The notes under the pieces are model-generated. The model was given only the letters and a program-made list of their open reading frames with translations, did not search any database and had not been told where the DNA came from. Both the position numbers and the translations under genes were made by a program. DNA of 64,000 bases. It comes from Scylla paramamosain. Its lineage: Eukaryota > Arthropoda > Malacostraca > Decapoda > Portunidae. Where the stretch lies: the NCBI RefSeq assembly GCF_035594125.1, contig NW_026973727.1, positions 145,001 through 209,000 on the forward strand, in the 5' to 3' direction. Below, piece by piece: positions 25,201 to 36,527 of the stretch. Position 1 is the stretch's first letter. Every line of letters starts with the position of its first letter.

Positions 25201-27498
25201 ATTGTACAGGGCACAAGCCAAAGTTTATTTTGTCCTGTCTCCATAACCATATTTATCCAGTTTCTCTTTAAACATGTGTACACTGTTTGCCACAACCACC
25301 TCTTCCTTCAAATCATTCCAGATTTCAATAGTTTGATACAGGAAGCTGCATTTCTTGGTGCCGCTCAAACATCCACTCTTCTTTATTTTCTTCCCATGTC
25401 CCCTCACCCATCTCTCTCCCTCCTCCATCTGTGATAGCAAGTCAATTCTGTCTATTCTTCCTATATTGTTTACTAATTTGTACATTGTTATCAGGTCTCC
25501 TCTTATTCTTCTCTCTTGTAGCGTTGGTAATCCCATCTCTTCAAGTCTTTCTTCATAGCTTAAGTCTTTCAGTTCTGGTACCATCTTTGTTGCTATCCTC
25601 TGTATTCTTTCCAGTTTCTGTATATCTTTTTTTCCTATTTGGACCCCAAACTAACGCTGCGTGCTCCAATTTAGGTTATATCATTCTTGTTATAATTTTC
25701 TTCATTATTTCTCTATCTAAATAGTTAAATGCCACCCTAATGTCTGTTAAAAGGCTGTATGTAGAGCCAAATATTATGTTTATGTGCCTTCTTTTTCTTC
25801 ATGAATTTTTTGTTATTATTTCTCTTTCCATTTTGTAATTCAATGAAGATATCTTTTTACTTTTTCCTATTTCCAACACATGGCATTTTCTGGCATTGAA
25901 TTCTAGTTTCCATCTTTGGCTCTATGTATGTATCTTGTCAATATCCTTTTGTAACTCCTTGCAGTCATTTTCATCCCTTACTATTTTCATTATTTTTGCA
26001 TCATCAGCAAAAAGGTTTATATAACTATTTAGATCCTCTGTCATATCATTTACATATATTTGAAACATAATAGGTGCCAACACAGATCCTTGTGGTACCC
26101 CACTTGTCACTTTGCGCCAACTTGAATTAGCGTCTCTGATTACTGTTCTCAATTCCCTCCCTTGTCAATAATCTTCTATCTCAACATTGCTCCCTTTAGC
26201 CCTCCTTCATTCTCTGACTTCCACATAAGACTTTTGTGTGGAACTTTATCAAATGCTTTTTTAGAGATCCAGGTGTACTGCACAAACCCATCCATCCCTC
26301 TCTTGCACTCCATCTATTACTCTTGTACAGAAGCTCAGTAGATTTGTGACACAGGATATCCCTTTCCTGAATCCAAATTGCTTTTCTGTAATTATCTTTT
26401 CATCTTCTAAATACTGCACCCATCTGTCTTTAATCACTATTTCACAAAGCTTGCTTACAATACTTGTTAGTGACACTAGTCTGTAATTCAATGGTTCCAT
26501 TTAACTTCCCTGTTTGTATATTGGGACTTTGTTAGCTCTTTTCCATTCCCTTGGTACTTTTTCTTCTCTCAACAAGCTGTTAATTATATCCCATATGGGT
26601 TTTTCCATTTGTTCTCTGCATTCTTTTAATATCCATCCATTTACTTGATCTGGTCCCACAGCTTTTCTAACATCCAGCTCTTCAGCAGTTTCTTGATTTG
26701 TTGTCTCTTTACTTGTATTTCCTGTATTCCCTCATTCTGTGATACCACTTTCAGTGCCACAAAATCAGTTTCCTTTGTAAATGTGGACTGAAAACTCTCA
26801 TTCATTAGTTCACTCATCTCCTCAGTAGTTTCATAAGTTCTTCCTTCTCTTCTTAACTTGTTTATGTCATCCCTATGTTTCATTTTCCTGTTTATGTATC
26901 TGTAGAAGAGTTTGGGCTCTTCCTTGCATTTTCTTATTATCTCACTTTCAAAATTTCTTTCTTCTTCTTTTCTTATTATACCATATTCATTCCTTGCCTT
27001 TCTGTATTCTTCCCTAGTATTTGTGTTCAGTTGTCTCATCATTTCCTCCAAGCCCTGTCCTTTTTTCTTTTTGCTTCTACTCACCTGCCATTATACCATT
27101 CATGCTTCCCAATTTACACTTTATAACTTGGCACAAACTGTTGCACCCCCTCTCTATACTTACTCAAAAATATCTCATTTTTCTTGCACTACTTTACTTT
27201 TAAATAGTTCTTCCCAGTTAATTTTTCCATAAAATTTATTAAGTTCTGCAAAGTTTGCCTTAGAATAGTTGTCTCCCATTTCAAAATTGTTCATTCCTGT
27301 GCAACAATTTTCCTCCTGTGGCATTACTTCTATTGTCACATGATCACTTCTTCCCAGTGGACTCAGACAATGTATACTTGATCTACTTTCTGGGATTTTT
27401 TGTAAACACTAAGTCCAACTGTGATGGTTCTTCTTCTTTGTATCTTGTAAGTTCGTTCACCCACTGTCTCATTGTATTCACCATCATGGTAAGCATGG
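25200..27498 (-). mobile_element. Family B non-LTR retrotransposon, RT part (split copy)
   Basis: Minus strand, with boxes in order from the upstream side: endonuclease end LGRSDHVTIEV (about 27330-27360), linker with KKKKGQGLEE (27050), LNYRLVSLTSIVSKLCE (26430-26480), QFGFRKGISCVTNLLSF (26330-26390), [20 protein letters not shown] (about 26060-26115), NLFADDAKIMK (about 25980-26020) and the carboxy-terminal LVNNIGRIDRIDLLSQ region (25430-25500). Stops and frameshifts split it. Its upstream half continues at 28425-30222, past an inserted family A fragment. Confidence 0.85.
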
Positions 27499-28424
27499 TA
27501 TGCTGGTGATATCACCCTGCACTTTTTCACGTCTTTTCGTAGACGTCCAACCCTTCAGGAAGTAAACAGTTCATGCAGGGAAGCCACACAACGTCTGACT
27601 TCTGATCTCTCAAAAATTTCTGATTGGAGTAAAGCAAACTTGGTATTGTTCAATGCCTCAAAAACTCAATTCCTCCATCTATCAACTCAACACAACCTTC
27701 CAGACAACTATCCCCTCTTCTTCAATGACACTCAACTGTCCCCCTCTTCTACACTGAACATCTTTACTTGTATTCTGAACTGGAAACTTCACATCTCATC
27801 TCTAGCTAAAACATCTTCTATGAAGTTAGGTGTTCTGAGACATCTCTGTTATTTTTTCTCACCCTTCCAGTTACTAACTCTGTACAGGAGCCTTATCTGT
27901 CTATGTATGGAGTATGATTCACATGTCTGGGGGATTCCACTCATACCAGTCTTCTAGACAGGATGGAATCAAAAGCTTTTCATCTCATCAACTCTCTTCT
28001 GTCTTCAGCCTCTTTCTCATTGCTGCAATGTTGCATCTCTAGCTGTCTTCTACCACTATTTTCATGCTAACTGCTCTTCTGATCTTGCTAACTGCATGTC
28101 TCCCCTCCTCCCATGGCCTCACTGCACAAGACTTGTTTCTCTCATCCCTGTTCTGTCCACCTCTCTAATGAAAGAGTTAACCAGTATTCTCAGTCAGTCA
28201 CTCATCCCTTTCTCTGGTAAACTCTGGAACTCCCTGCCTGCTTCTGTATTTCCACCTTCCTATGATTTGAACTCTTTCAAGAGGGAGGTTTCAAGACACA
28301 TATCCTTCAATTCTTGACTACTACTTCTGAGCTAATCCGGGTCTGGTATCACAGTGAGCTTTTTTTTTTTATTGGATTTTTGTTTCCCTTTGCCAGTGTC
28401 CCTCCTACATAAAAAAATAAATAA
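27499..28424 (+). mobile_element. Family A 5'-truncated insert inside family B
   Basis: Starts inside the RT active-site region (YAGD instead of YADD) and runs to the family A 3' end (GTTTCCCTTTGCCAGTGTCC, then CCTACAT plus poly(A)). An open piece at 27640-27957 matches the thumb. Family B minus-strand sequence is interrupted on both sides. Confidence 0.85.
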
Positions 28425-29111
28425 GTAAATATATATGAAAAATAAGTTTACTCCATGACCCAACATTTTCTTTCACTTCCATCTTCTGCCAGTTCATTCC
28501 TTTAGTGTTGAAGCTGCCTACTAAAAGCACTTTGTTACTTTTCCTTATCATTTCCTGTGCTATTTCTTGTTTTTAGTTGTATAGTTTTATATCTATCAGT
28601 TTCCCATGCATTAGTTTTTGGTGGTATGTACATCACAGTAACTTTCCTTTTTTTCATTTCATTTGATCTTAATCACAACACTCAAAGTTTCTGCCATTCC
28701 ATCGCCATATTCCACTTCCTCAACAACAATATCCTCTTTCACCAATATCATTGTTGCTCTTCCTCCCTTTCCTTTTCTGTCTCTCCTCCATGCACTACAA
28801 CCTTCCTTTGCAAATTCCAACTTTATTTCCTCTTAGTATGATTTAAATTAAACAAACCACATCTGGTTTATTGTTCTTTAGGTAGTCTTTAAGTTCCATC
28901 TGGCTCAACACCAAACCATCTACATTAGTATACATAATCTTTAAACTTCTGCTTGGTGTGGCATCTTTGTGGCACCATTTCCTCACTTTCATGTCCACAA
29001 CTTTCCAAGCAAATCTCCTCGCTCGTTCTTGTGTTCTCTCCTCATTTTTTGACTGGGCCTCTACTCTACTACTTTCCTCTACTTTACTCTTTCAGTTTAC
29101 TTCTCTCTCCT

Positions 29112-29585
29112 TTATTCATATTTATTCATTCCTTCTACTTTTGCCAATTTTCTTGTTCTTTGCAAGACATATTTCACTGCTGTTTGTGCCATGAATCTTA
29201 TTTTCATTGGTCTTGTTCCATTTTCACTGTATTTTCCAATCCTGTAAACCTCTTCAATTTGTTCAACTATCTCCTCTCCTTCCTCCGCCACTTCTGCTAT
29301 AATTTCCTTAGTCTTTTTTGCCTCTTCTTTCTCTCTAGCTATTTTCATTAGTAAGTTCTTCTCCTTGACCCCAAATACCACCACAAACATCTTTCTCTGT
29401 ACGATGTCTCTCACAAGATTACTTTTTTTCCTTTATTATTTTAATCAATTGCTTTTCCATGTCCTTATTGTGTTCCTGTTGCTGTTGCCTTATGATCTTA
29501 TCTATATTCACCTTTTGTTGTTGTTCTCTCTCTTCTTTCCAACTTTTGACTTCTGCTGTCACTGACTCTTTCACTTTCCCAACCT

Positions 29586-29660
<75 letters not shown>

Positions 29661-29800
29661 AAAGCTTTCTTTAACTCCTTGTTCTCTTCCTTGAGTTTCT
29701 TGATTTCTTTGTAGTACTTTTTGTTTAAGTTCACTATTATTGTCACCTCTTCTCTCAGTTCTTTGTTTTCTTTTTCTCTTTCCATCTTCCTCTTCTTCAT
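29112..29800 (-). pseudogene. Family B ORF1: coiled coil and RRM-like domain, broken
   Basis: The coiled coil at 29585-29800 (MKKRKMEREKENKELREEVT, then KKYYKEIKKLKEENKELKKA) runs into an (ER)n stretch encoded by (GA)n at 29589-29656 and leaves frame. The RRM-like part at 29112-29414 starts VQRKMFVVVFGVKEKN and has YRIGKYSENGTRPMKIRFMA, close to the RxG...RPxKVxF pattern of LINE ORF1 proteins. The microsatellite sits exactly where the coiled coil is already GARGAR-rich, so it may have grown from coding sequence. Confidence 0.6.
29589..29656. repeat. (TC)n microsatellite inside ORF1 coiled-coil sequence
   Basis: About 34 TC units, read as Glu-Arg repeats on the minus strand. Confidence 0.95.
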
Positions 29801-30220
29801 CTCTATTATATCACTGGATATCTTTTTACATTGCCACCACCCACCTCTCTCTCTCTTCCTTCCATGTCTTTATTATTGCTACTAAATTATGATTTTATCA
29901 TATTTTCACATTTTCTTCAATTTTCCATATTTGTTTATTTGTATAAGCTACACTGAGGTCTTCCTTGAAACCCTCAAAAATATTTGCTGTGTCCGCCACC
30001 ATCTTCCTTCTTGGTATCACTGACAAGACAATGTTTACCCATACACTACTCTCCCATTCACCTTTTTGCTCACTTCCCAATTTACACTTCACTTCCCCTG
30101 CACTCACACATCACACAATTCCCTATTATAGAGACAGGACTCAAGCTCAGCCCCCTGTACAACCAAAACTTAGGTAACTCCTTAGAGCTGCTGTGGATGT
30201 GTCCAATTAGCTGGGCAGCA

Positions 30221-30222
<2 letters not shown>

Positions 30223-30310
<88 letters not shown>
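30223..30310. repeat. (TG)n microsatellite at the 5' junction of a family B copy
   Basis: About 44 units, (AC)n on the element's strand, directly upstream of its 5' end. Confidence 0.95.
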
Positions 30311-30313
<3 letters not shown>

Positions 30314-30320
30314 AACAATA

Positions 30321-31134
30321 CAGGGTGTACCATGAATTAAGGTACATACCTTAGGATATGATAGTTCAACTAATCCTAAGTCAAAAATACTCTATACACA
30401 CACATGCTGTTTGCTTTATTTTGTGAGAAATTAACCTGTAAGTTGTGTATTGTGGGAGCGGCTTCCCTGGGATCAGTCTCCTGATGATGGATAGGTGGTG
30501 GAGGCCCACAGGAATAGCCAGCAAGATCCCTTCACCTAACACCAATGGATTTCTTTCCTTTGGGGACTCATGAAATCCTTGGTATACAAGAACAAATCAC
30601 GTTACAGAGAGGAGTTGATTCACAGCATTGAGGAAGCTGCAGAGCAGATAAGGAATGACAGGAGCAAAAAGATGCACTTTGGCTATCACTTGATTGACAA
30701 GGCTTGCCATTTAAATGTCAAGATCACAACTGTCAAAGGGGATGACATTTGCAGTGAACTGCCATGTGTGTTTTAAAAAGTAGCACTGAATAACCACTGT
30801 ATTGTTGTGTTACCTGCACATTTTCTTCACTGGCACATACAAAAATTTAATCTGTTATTTGCTATTTCCTGTAAGGATTTGACTGCATACAATGTACACA
30901 AAAATTTATCACTTAATGCTACGCAGCACCACGCGAGTACGTAGCGAGCCAAGGAGGGGAGGAAGGAGGCGGAGGCACACCCAGGCAAGCAGCTCCCGCA
31001 ACTCACAACTTAGCTACACATTAATTTTTCACAAAATAAAACAAAACACAGCATATGTGTATAGAGTATTTTCAACTTAGAATTACTTGAACTATCATAC
31101 CTAAAGTGTGTACCTAAACTTGCACGACACCCTG
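30321..31134 (+). mobile_element. Mariner-like element with about 120-bp inverted ends
   Basis: Left end CAGGGTGTACCATGAATTAA at 30321; right end ACACCCTG at 31127-31134. Read inward, both ends share GATAGTTCAA, AATACTCTATACACA and TTTATTTTGTG in the same order over about 120 bp. TA precedes the left end; the right flank has TG, so one TSD copy is altered. It contains only the carboxy part of a transposase (30470-30776), so it is internally deleted. Assignment to the IS630-Tc1-mariner superfamily is from the transposase motif. Confidence 0.8.
30470..30776 (+). pseudogene. Mariner-like transposase, carboxy-terminal remnant
   Basis: Encodes GGPQEWPARSLHLTPMDFF, then after a one-base insertion (CC for C near 30557) LWGLMKSLVYKNKSRY and EELIHSIEEAAEQI, ending at 30776. 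The 'WPARSPDLTPxDFFLWGxxKSxVY' signature is the end of the DDE catalytic domain in mariner-like transposases; the final aspartate of TPMD is kept. The amino-terminal DNA-binding region and the first two catalytic aspartates are absent. Confidence 0.75.
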
Positions 31135-31307
31135 TGAAAACTAAGAAAAACACAACAATCTACTGCTAAAACACAGGGCATTACAAGCTTAATTCCTATA
31201 CAGTTATTTCCAGTAGTCAGGATAAAGTCAGGTTACACTGGTTTAGGTAACATAAGGTAAGACTAGATTCACATGCATACACATGCAGGCACACTATATG
31301 TACACAC

Positions 31308-31525
31308 CAGCATATGTGAGGAACTGGTACAGCCTGTCCTGGGAGTCCACGTACCTTCCTATCTTGGTCACTTCAGACGCGCCTCTTCCGGTAACGCAGA
31401 CAGTGACATTCATGGGGCCGACCAGCTTAGCCTTGGAGCGACAAGTAACCTTCTCCCTTGTCAGTGTGTCACAGAGCTCCAGGTTGTCGTCCACTATATC
31501 ACAGGGGACGCCTCCAACAAAGGCC
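31308..31525 (-). CDS. TIG/IPT-type exon, fibrocystin-L-like protein (amino-terminal part)
   Basis: Acceptor CATAACAG before GGCCTTTG (31525) and donor GTGTGT after ATGCTG (31308). It encodes AFVGGVPCDIVDDNLELCDT, then REKVTCRSKAKLVGPMNVTV, CVTGRGASEV and YVDSQDRLYQFLTYAG. A 'VGGxPC...V.C.' core with GPxNVTV and GRG, ending in xLYxFxTYA, is how I recall IPT/TIG repeats of fibrocystins. It joins in frame with 32019-32124 (AA plus G gives Lys). An earlier GTACGT donor near 31360 is possible but would cut the conserved end. Confidence 0.55.
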
Positions 31526-31651
31526 CTGTTATGAGAGTTAAGGATGTGAGGTAAGGCTACAGCTTGAAATGTGCATTCCCCAATATCCCAGTGCCTTTTC
31601 TTTATCAACAGGCTCTAATAGTGTTTGGAGCTCCCCTGATTGGAGTGGTAA

Positions 31652-31977
31652 TTTAAAAGGCTTTAGTGGATGTTATCAGGGTTTTCAAGGGCATTTTCAT
31701 GATTCAAGTAATGGTTTAATAAGGTTAGTAATAGTTTAACAGACTTTAATGGATGTTACCAGGGTTTTCAAGGGTGTTTTTATGATCAAGTAATGGTTTA
31801 ATAATGCTAGTGACAGTTTAACAAGTTTCAGTGGATGTTGTCAGGGTTTGCAAGGATGTTTCTGTGATTCAAGTAATGGTTTAAAAGGGTTAATGATACT
31901 GTAACAGGTTTTAGCAGATGTTGTTATGGTTTGCAAGGGTGTTTTCATGATTCCAGTAACAGATTAAGGAAGGACAG
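31652..31977. repeat. Intronic tandem repeat, about 80-bp unit, four copies
   Basis: Units share TTTAGTGGATGTTATCAGGG, CAAGGG and TTTCATGATTCAAGTAATGG, then TTTAA and TAGT, with about 15-20% divergence by eye. It lies in the intron between the TIG exons. Confidence 0.8.
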
Positions 31978-32018
31978 TGATTAAAACTAAACTAAAAACT
32001 CCACAACACAACACATAC

Positions 32019-32124
32019 TTGGTAAAAACATTCCCACTCTTAGCTTCACTGGAGACAAGATCAGTGTGGTCAAGCTTGCAGTGTTTGCTGTTGTGGAAAC
32101 TGCCATGAAGATCCAAAAGAGAGC
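32019..32124 (-). CDS. TIG/IPT-type exon, fibrocystin-L-like protein
   Basis: Acceptor TTGCCAG before GCTCTC (32124) and donor GTATGT after ACCAA (32019), 106 nt. It encodes SLLDLHGSFHNSKHCKLDHT, then DLVSSEAKSGNVFT. GGxxLxIxGxxF is the usual opening of a TIG repeat, and the next exon supplies the VGGVPC part in frame. No product is claimed beyond this family resemblance. Confidence 0.5.
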
Positions 32125-32350
32125 CTGGCAATGACCAAAGAAGAGCTACTGTCTCAATAGTAGGTGACCTTGCCCAGCGATACTAAGGAGAGAGTGACAC
32201 AGGAGGATGAGGAGATGAGGAGATGAGATGAGGCATGAGAGAAACATGTAGAACTGGGAGAGAAAGGGAGGAGGAGATGTGTATGAGTGCAATACATGCT
32301 GTGGATGTAAGGGGATGACCTCTAATGAATGGAAGAAGGGAATAGAGTGC

Positions 32351-32559
<209 letters not shown>

Positions 32560-32985
32560 AGCATGCAAGAACAGAAATAAATGGAGAGAAGAATAGTGAA
32601 AGAGATGAGAGAATGAGTTAGTTCATGCAAATATGAGAAAACATGCATAGACAAAAATAAATGAAGGTCAGAATGATGAGAGAGAGAAGGATGAGAGGAG
32701 GAAGAGAAGAGGTAAGTGGGGAGACGAATGCTGAGAGAGAAAGAGATGAGAGAAGGAGAGAGTTGGTGTACAAATCTGGCTGTTGTAACTGCCCAAGCTG
32801 AATAAAAAGATACAAGTTAATGGTATTTTCAAAGGACACATACCACTTAAAGTTCAAAGAAGGGATGGATGCAGATTAATTCATGTTTTACTATTTTTAT
32901 TTTAGTTTAGTGAAATGAAATTACTATGGCTTATTTGAATGAAGGAAAAATGTCTCTGGAAGGGCTTGTGTCAGTGAGGAAATGG

Positions 32986-32988
<3 letters not shown>

Positions 32989-33066
<78 letters not shown>
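32989..33066. repeat. (AC)n microsatellite
   Basis: About 39 units, not beside a recognisable family B copy. Confidence 0.97.
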
Positions 33067-33069
<3 letters not shown>

Positions 33070-33123
33070 CTTAATCACTTTATATAGCTAAAATATACAT
33101 GTGACACAAATGTACAGGTAATG

Positions 33124-33126
<3 letters not shown>

Positions 33127-33191
<65 letters not shown>
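33127..33191. repeat. (CT)n microsatellite next to a splice donor
   Basis: About 32 units, within 10 bp of the GTAGGT donor of the exon at 33201. Confidence 0.97.
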
Positions 33192-33193
<2 letters not shown>

Positions 33194-33200
33194 AACCTAC

Positions 33201-33294
33201 CAATACAGAGTGTGAGGAGTCTGGCACACACACCCCATCCACACACACAACAATGCTGTACACTTGGGGAGCCTTGGAGTCTGCACTGCACTGC
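33201..33294 (-). CDS. Small exon, probable fibrocystin-L-like protein
   Basis: Acceptor TACCTCAG (33295-33302) and donor GTAGGT after TATTG (33201), 94 nt. One frame reads QCSADSKAPQVYSIVVCVDG, then VCVPDSSHSVL, a hydrophobic beta-strand pattern seen in the start of TIG repeats. Its end phase does not match 32124. The assignment rests on position and splice sites only. Confidence 0.4.
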
Positions 33295-33503
33295 CTGAGG
33301 TAAAAGAGAACAAGAATGACAGAAAAAATACTGGTTCATATTTACTGCAGTTCATTGCCATACACAGAAGTACAGTACAGATCAGCCTGGTTAGTGAGTG
33401 AATGTAGGTGGGTGCTGTTCATGGATATAATACTTGATATCTTGTTGTGGAGTCTCCTTATGCATTGTTGCCCGTTTATCAGCTTCTGTGCGTATCTTTA
33501 TTT

Positions 33504-33508
<5 letters not shown>

Positions 33509-33576
<68 letters not shown>
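33509..33576. repeat. (CT)n microsatellite
   Basis: About 34 units, followed by GTCTGTCTGTCT. Confidence 0.97.
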
Positions 33577-33580
<4 letters not shown>

Positions 33581-33597
33581 GTCTGTCTTAAAAACTC

Positions 33598-33719
33598 CAG
33601 TCAACTCCCAGTGCCTTCCCAAACTTCCCACTGCCTCCCCAAACTCCCCACTGAATTCCCAAACTCTCCACTGGCTTGCCAAATCCCCCATTGCCTTCCC
33701 AAACTCCCTACTGCTTTCC
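33598..33719. repeat. Minisatellite, about 21-bp unit
   Basis: Five or six copies of CCTTCCCAAACTCCCCACTG-like units directly upstream of the family A copy at 33720. Confidence 0.85.
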
Positions 33720-36112
33720 AAGGAGGAGGCAGTAGACACCTTCCGAAACGATAATTACTCCCAGTGAGGTGTGCAGCACTGTTCAGGGGGTGCTGTGAAC
33801 TTATCATTAAACCCAGCTGTGACCTTACTGAATGTTTCCCTTTGTGTCTCACAACACAAGGGGGCAGTCACAACTATCTTCCTCCACACAAAACTACAAG
33901 CACCTAATAACACACACACCCTTCACTCAAAAATTTCAAAATCATAATGGCGACTCCTACACCAGCCTCAGAGTCCCCATCTGGGGAGGGGACCATAAAT
34001 GTCCCCAGGTCGGACTGCCTTTCTGTTGATGACCCTAAGTGTCTTGACACCCCCCCCCTCAACTTTTTCTTCATTAACTTCTGCAACATTCGCGGTCTAA
34101 GATCTAATTTTCAATCTGTAGAACACCACCTCTCCTCTTCTAAACCTCATCTTCTTTTCCTCACTGAAACTCAAGTGTCTGAGGCAACTGACAGTAGCCC
34201 CTTTTCTGTTCCCTCCTACTTTCTCTATCCTCATTTTCGATCCAAAGCTGGATGCTGCATTTATGTGCGCAATGACTTAACCTGCTCTCGTGCCCACGCT
34301 CTTGAATCTTCTGAGTTTTCCACCATCTGGCTACGACTACAGAGTCACTCTCGTACTAGATTTATCTGTGCTGTATACCTCTCACCTAACTCCTCTGACT
34401 ATAAGAAATTCTTTGACTACTTAACTTCCAAAGTGGAGCACATTCTGACCATCTTCCCTATTGCAGAGATCTCCATTCTTGGAGACTTCAGTGTTCACCA
34501 CCAGCTTTGGCTTTCCTCTTCCTTCACTGACCATCCTGGTGAACTAGCCTACAACTTTGCTATCCTCCATAACCTAGAGCAATTGGTGCAACACCCTACT
34601 CGTATTCCTGACCGTCTTGGAGATACGCCCAACATTCTTGACCTTTTCCTGACCTCTAATCCTTCTGCTTATGCTGTCACCCTTTCTTCTCCGTTGGGTT
34701 CCTCCGATCACAATCTCATATCTTTATCTTGTCCTATCGCTCCAATCCCTCCTTAGGATCCCCCTAAGCGAAGGTGCCTCTGGCATTTTGCCACTGCTAG
34801 TTGGGGGGACCTGAGGAAGTATTTTGCTGATTTTCCTTGGAATGACTACTGCTTCCATGTCAGAGACCTGTCTTTGTGTGCTGAGTGCCTAACAGAGGTG
34901 ATACTGTCTGGCATGGAGGTGTACATTCCTCACTCTTTTTCTCGTCCTAAACTTTCTAAACCTTGGTTTAACACAGTTTGTTCTCATGCTATACATGATA
35001 GAGAGGTGGCCCACAAAAGGTAGTTAAGCCTTCCATCACCAGAATCTCATGCACTTTATATTTCTGCCCGGAACCATGTCAAGTCTGTTCTCCAACTAGC
35101 CAAAAACTCCTTCAATAATAGAAAATGTCAAAACCTTTCAAGATCTAACTCCCCTCGTGATTTCTGGCATCTAGCCATAAATATCTCCAATAACTTTGCT
35201 TCTTCTTCTTTCCCTCCTCTATTTCAACCAGATGGCACCACTGCTATCACATCTATTTCTAAAGCTGAACTCTTCACTCAAACCTTTGCTAAAAACTCTA
35301 CCTTGGACGATTCTGGGCTTGTTCCTCCCTCTCCTCCACCCTCTGACTACTTCATGCCACATATTAAAATTCTTCACAATGATGTTTTCCATGCCCTCGC
35401 TGGCCTAAACCCTCGGAAGACTTATGGACCTGATAGGGTCCCTCCTATTGTTCTCCGAAATTGTGCCTCCGTGCTTGCACCTTGCCTAGTCAAACTCTTT
35501 CAGCTGTCTGTCAACATCTACCTTTCCTTCTTGCTGGAAGTTTGCCAACATTCAACCTGTTCCTAAAAAGGGTGACCGTTCTAATCCCTCAAACTACCGT
35601 CCTATTGCTTTAATTTCCTGCTTATCTAAAGTTTTTGAATCTATCCTCAACAGAAAGATTCTTAAACATCTATCACTTCACAACCTTCTATCTGATCGCC
35701 AGTATGGGTTCCGTCAAGGCCGCTCTACTGGTGATCCTCTGGCTTTCCTTACTGAGTCTTGGTCATCCTCTTTTAGAGATTTTGGTGAAACTTTTGCTGT
35801 TGCCTTGGACATATCAAAAGCTTTTGATAGAGTCTGGCACAAAGCTTTGATTTCCAAACTACCCTCCTACGGTTTCTATCCTTCTCTCTGTAACTTCATC
35901 TCAAGTTTCCTTTCTGACCGTTCTATTGCTGCTGTGGTAGACAGTCACTGTTCTTCTCCTAAATCTATTAACAGTGGTGTTCCTCAGGGTTCTGTCCTGT
36001 CATCCACTCTCTTCTTATTATTCATTAATGATCTTCTAAACCAAACTTCTTGTCCTATCCACTCCTACGCTGATGATACCACCCTGCACTTTTCCACGTC
36101 TTTTCATAGACA
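33720..36112 (+). mobile_element. Family A non-LTR retrotransposon lacking its 3' end
   Basis: Complete 5' end (GGAGGAGGCAGTAGACACC). The ORF start MATPT is at 33947, the endonuclease is open to a stop at 34756, and RT pieces include 35805-36125 with SYADDTTL. Sequence departs from family A just after TCTTTTCATAGAC (36112) and becomes (AGT)n-type repeat. Stops at 34756 and near 35022 and a frameshift near 35510 disable it. Confidence 0.87.
33947..34756 (+). pseudogene. Family A endonuclease ORF, truncated by a stop
   Basis: 269 residues nearly identical to residues 1-269 of the intact ORF at 926-3886, with LTETQ, ILGDFS (Asn replaced by Ser after the catalytic Asp) and SSDHNL. A CAG-to-TAG change ends it at 34756, before the RT. 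It shows that the ATG of MATPT is the family start, since upstream frames differ. Confidence 0.8.
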
Positions 36113-36129
36113 AGAAGAAAAATAATAAA

Positions 36130-36472
<343 letters not shown>

Positions 36473-36527
36473 TGACTCATGACATTTCCTTTACCATACC
36501 TAGGGACAGTAGAGACAGGAAATGTGC

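Larger units (their letters stand above)
28425..30222 (-). mobile_element. Family B non-LTR retrotransposon, 5' part with ORF1
   Basis: Continues upstream of 27498: the endonuclease amino part (VVVTYVPPKTNA near 28610-28650), then ORF1. ORF1 pieces in minus order are MVADTANIFEGFKEDLSVAY (about 30002), a coiled coil (29585-29800) and FVVVFGVKEKNLL with an RRM-like domain (29112-29414). The 5' end abuts (AC)n (minus strand) at 30223-30310. Confidence 0.8.
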
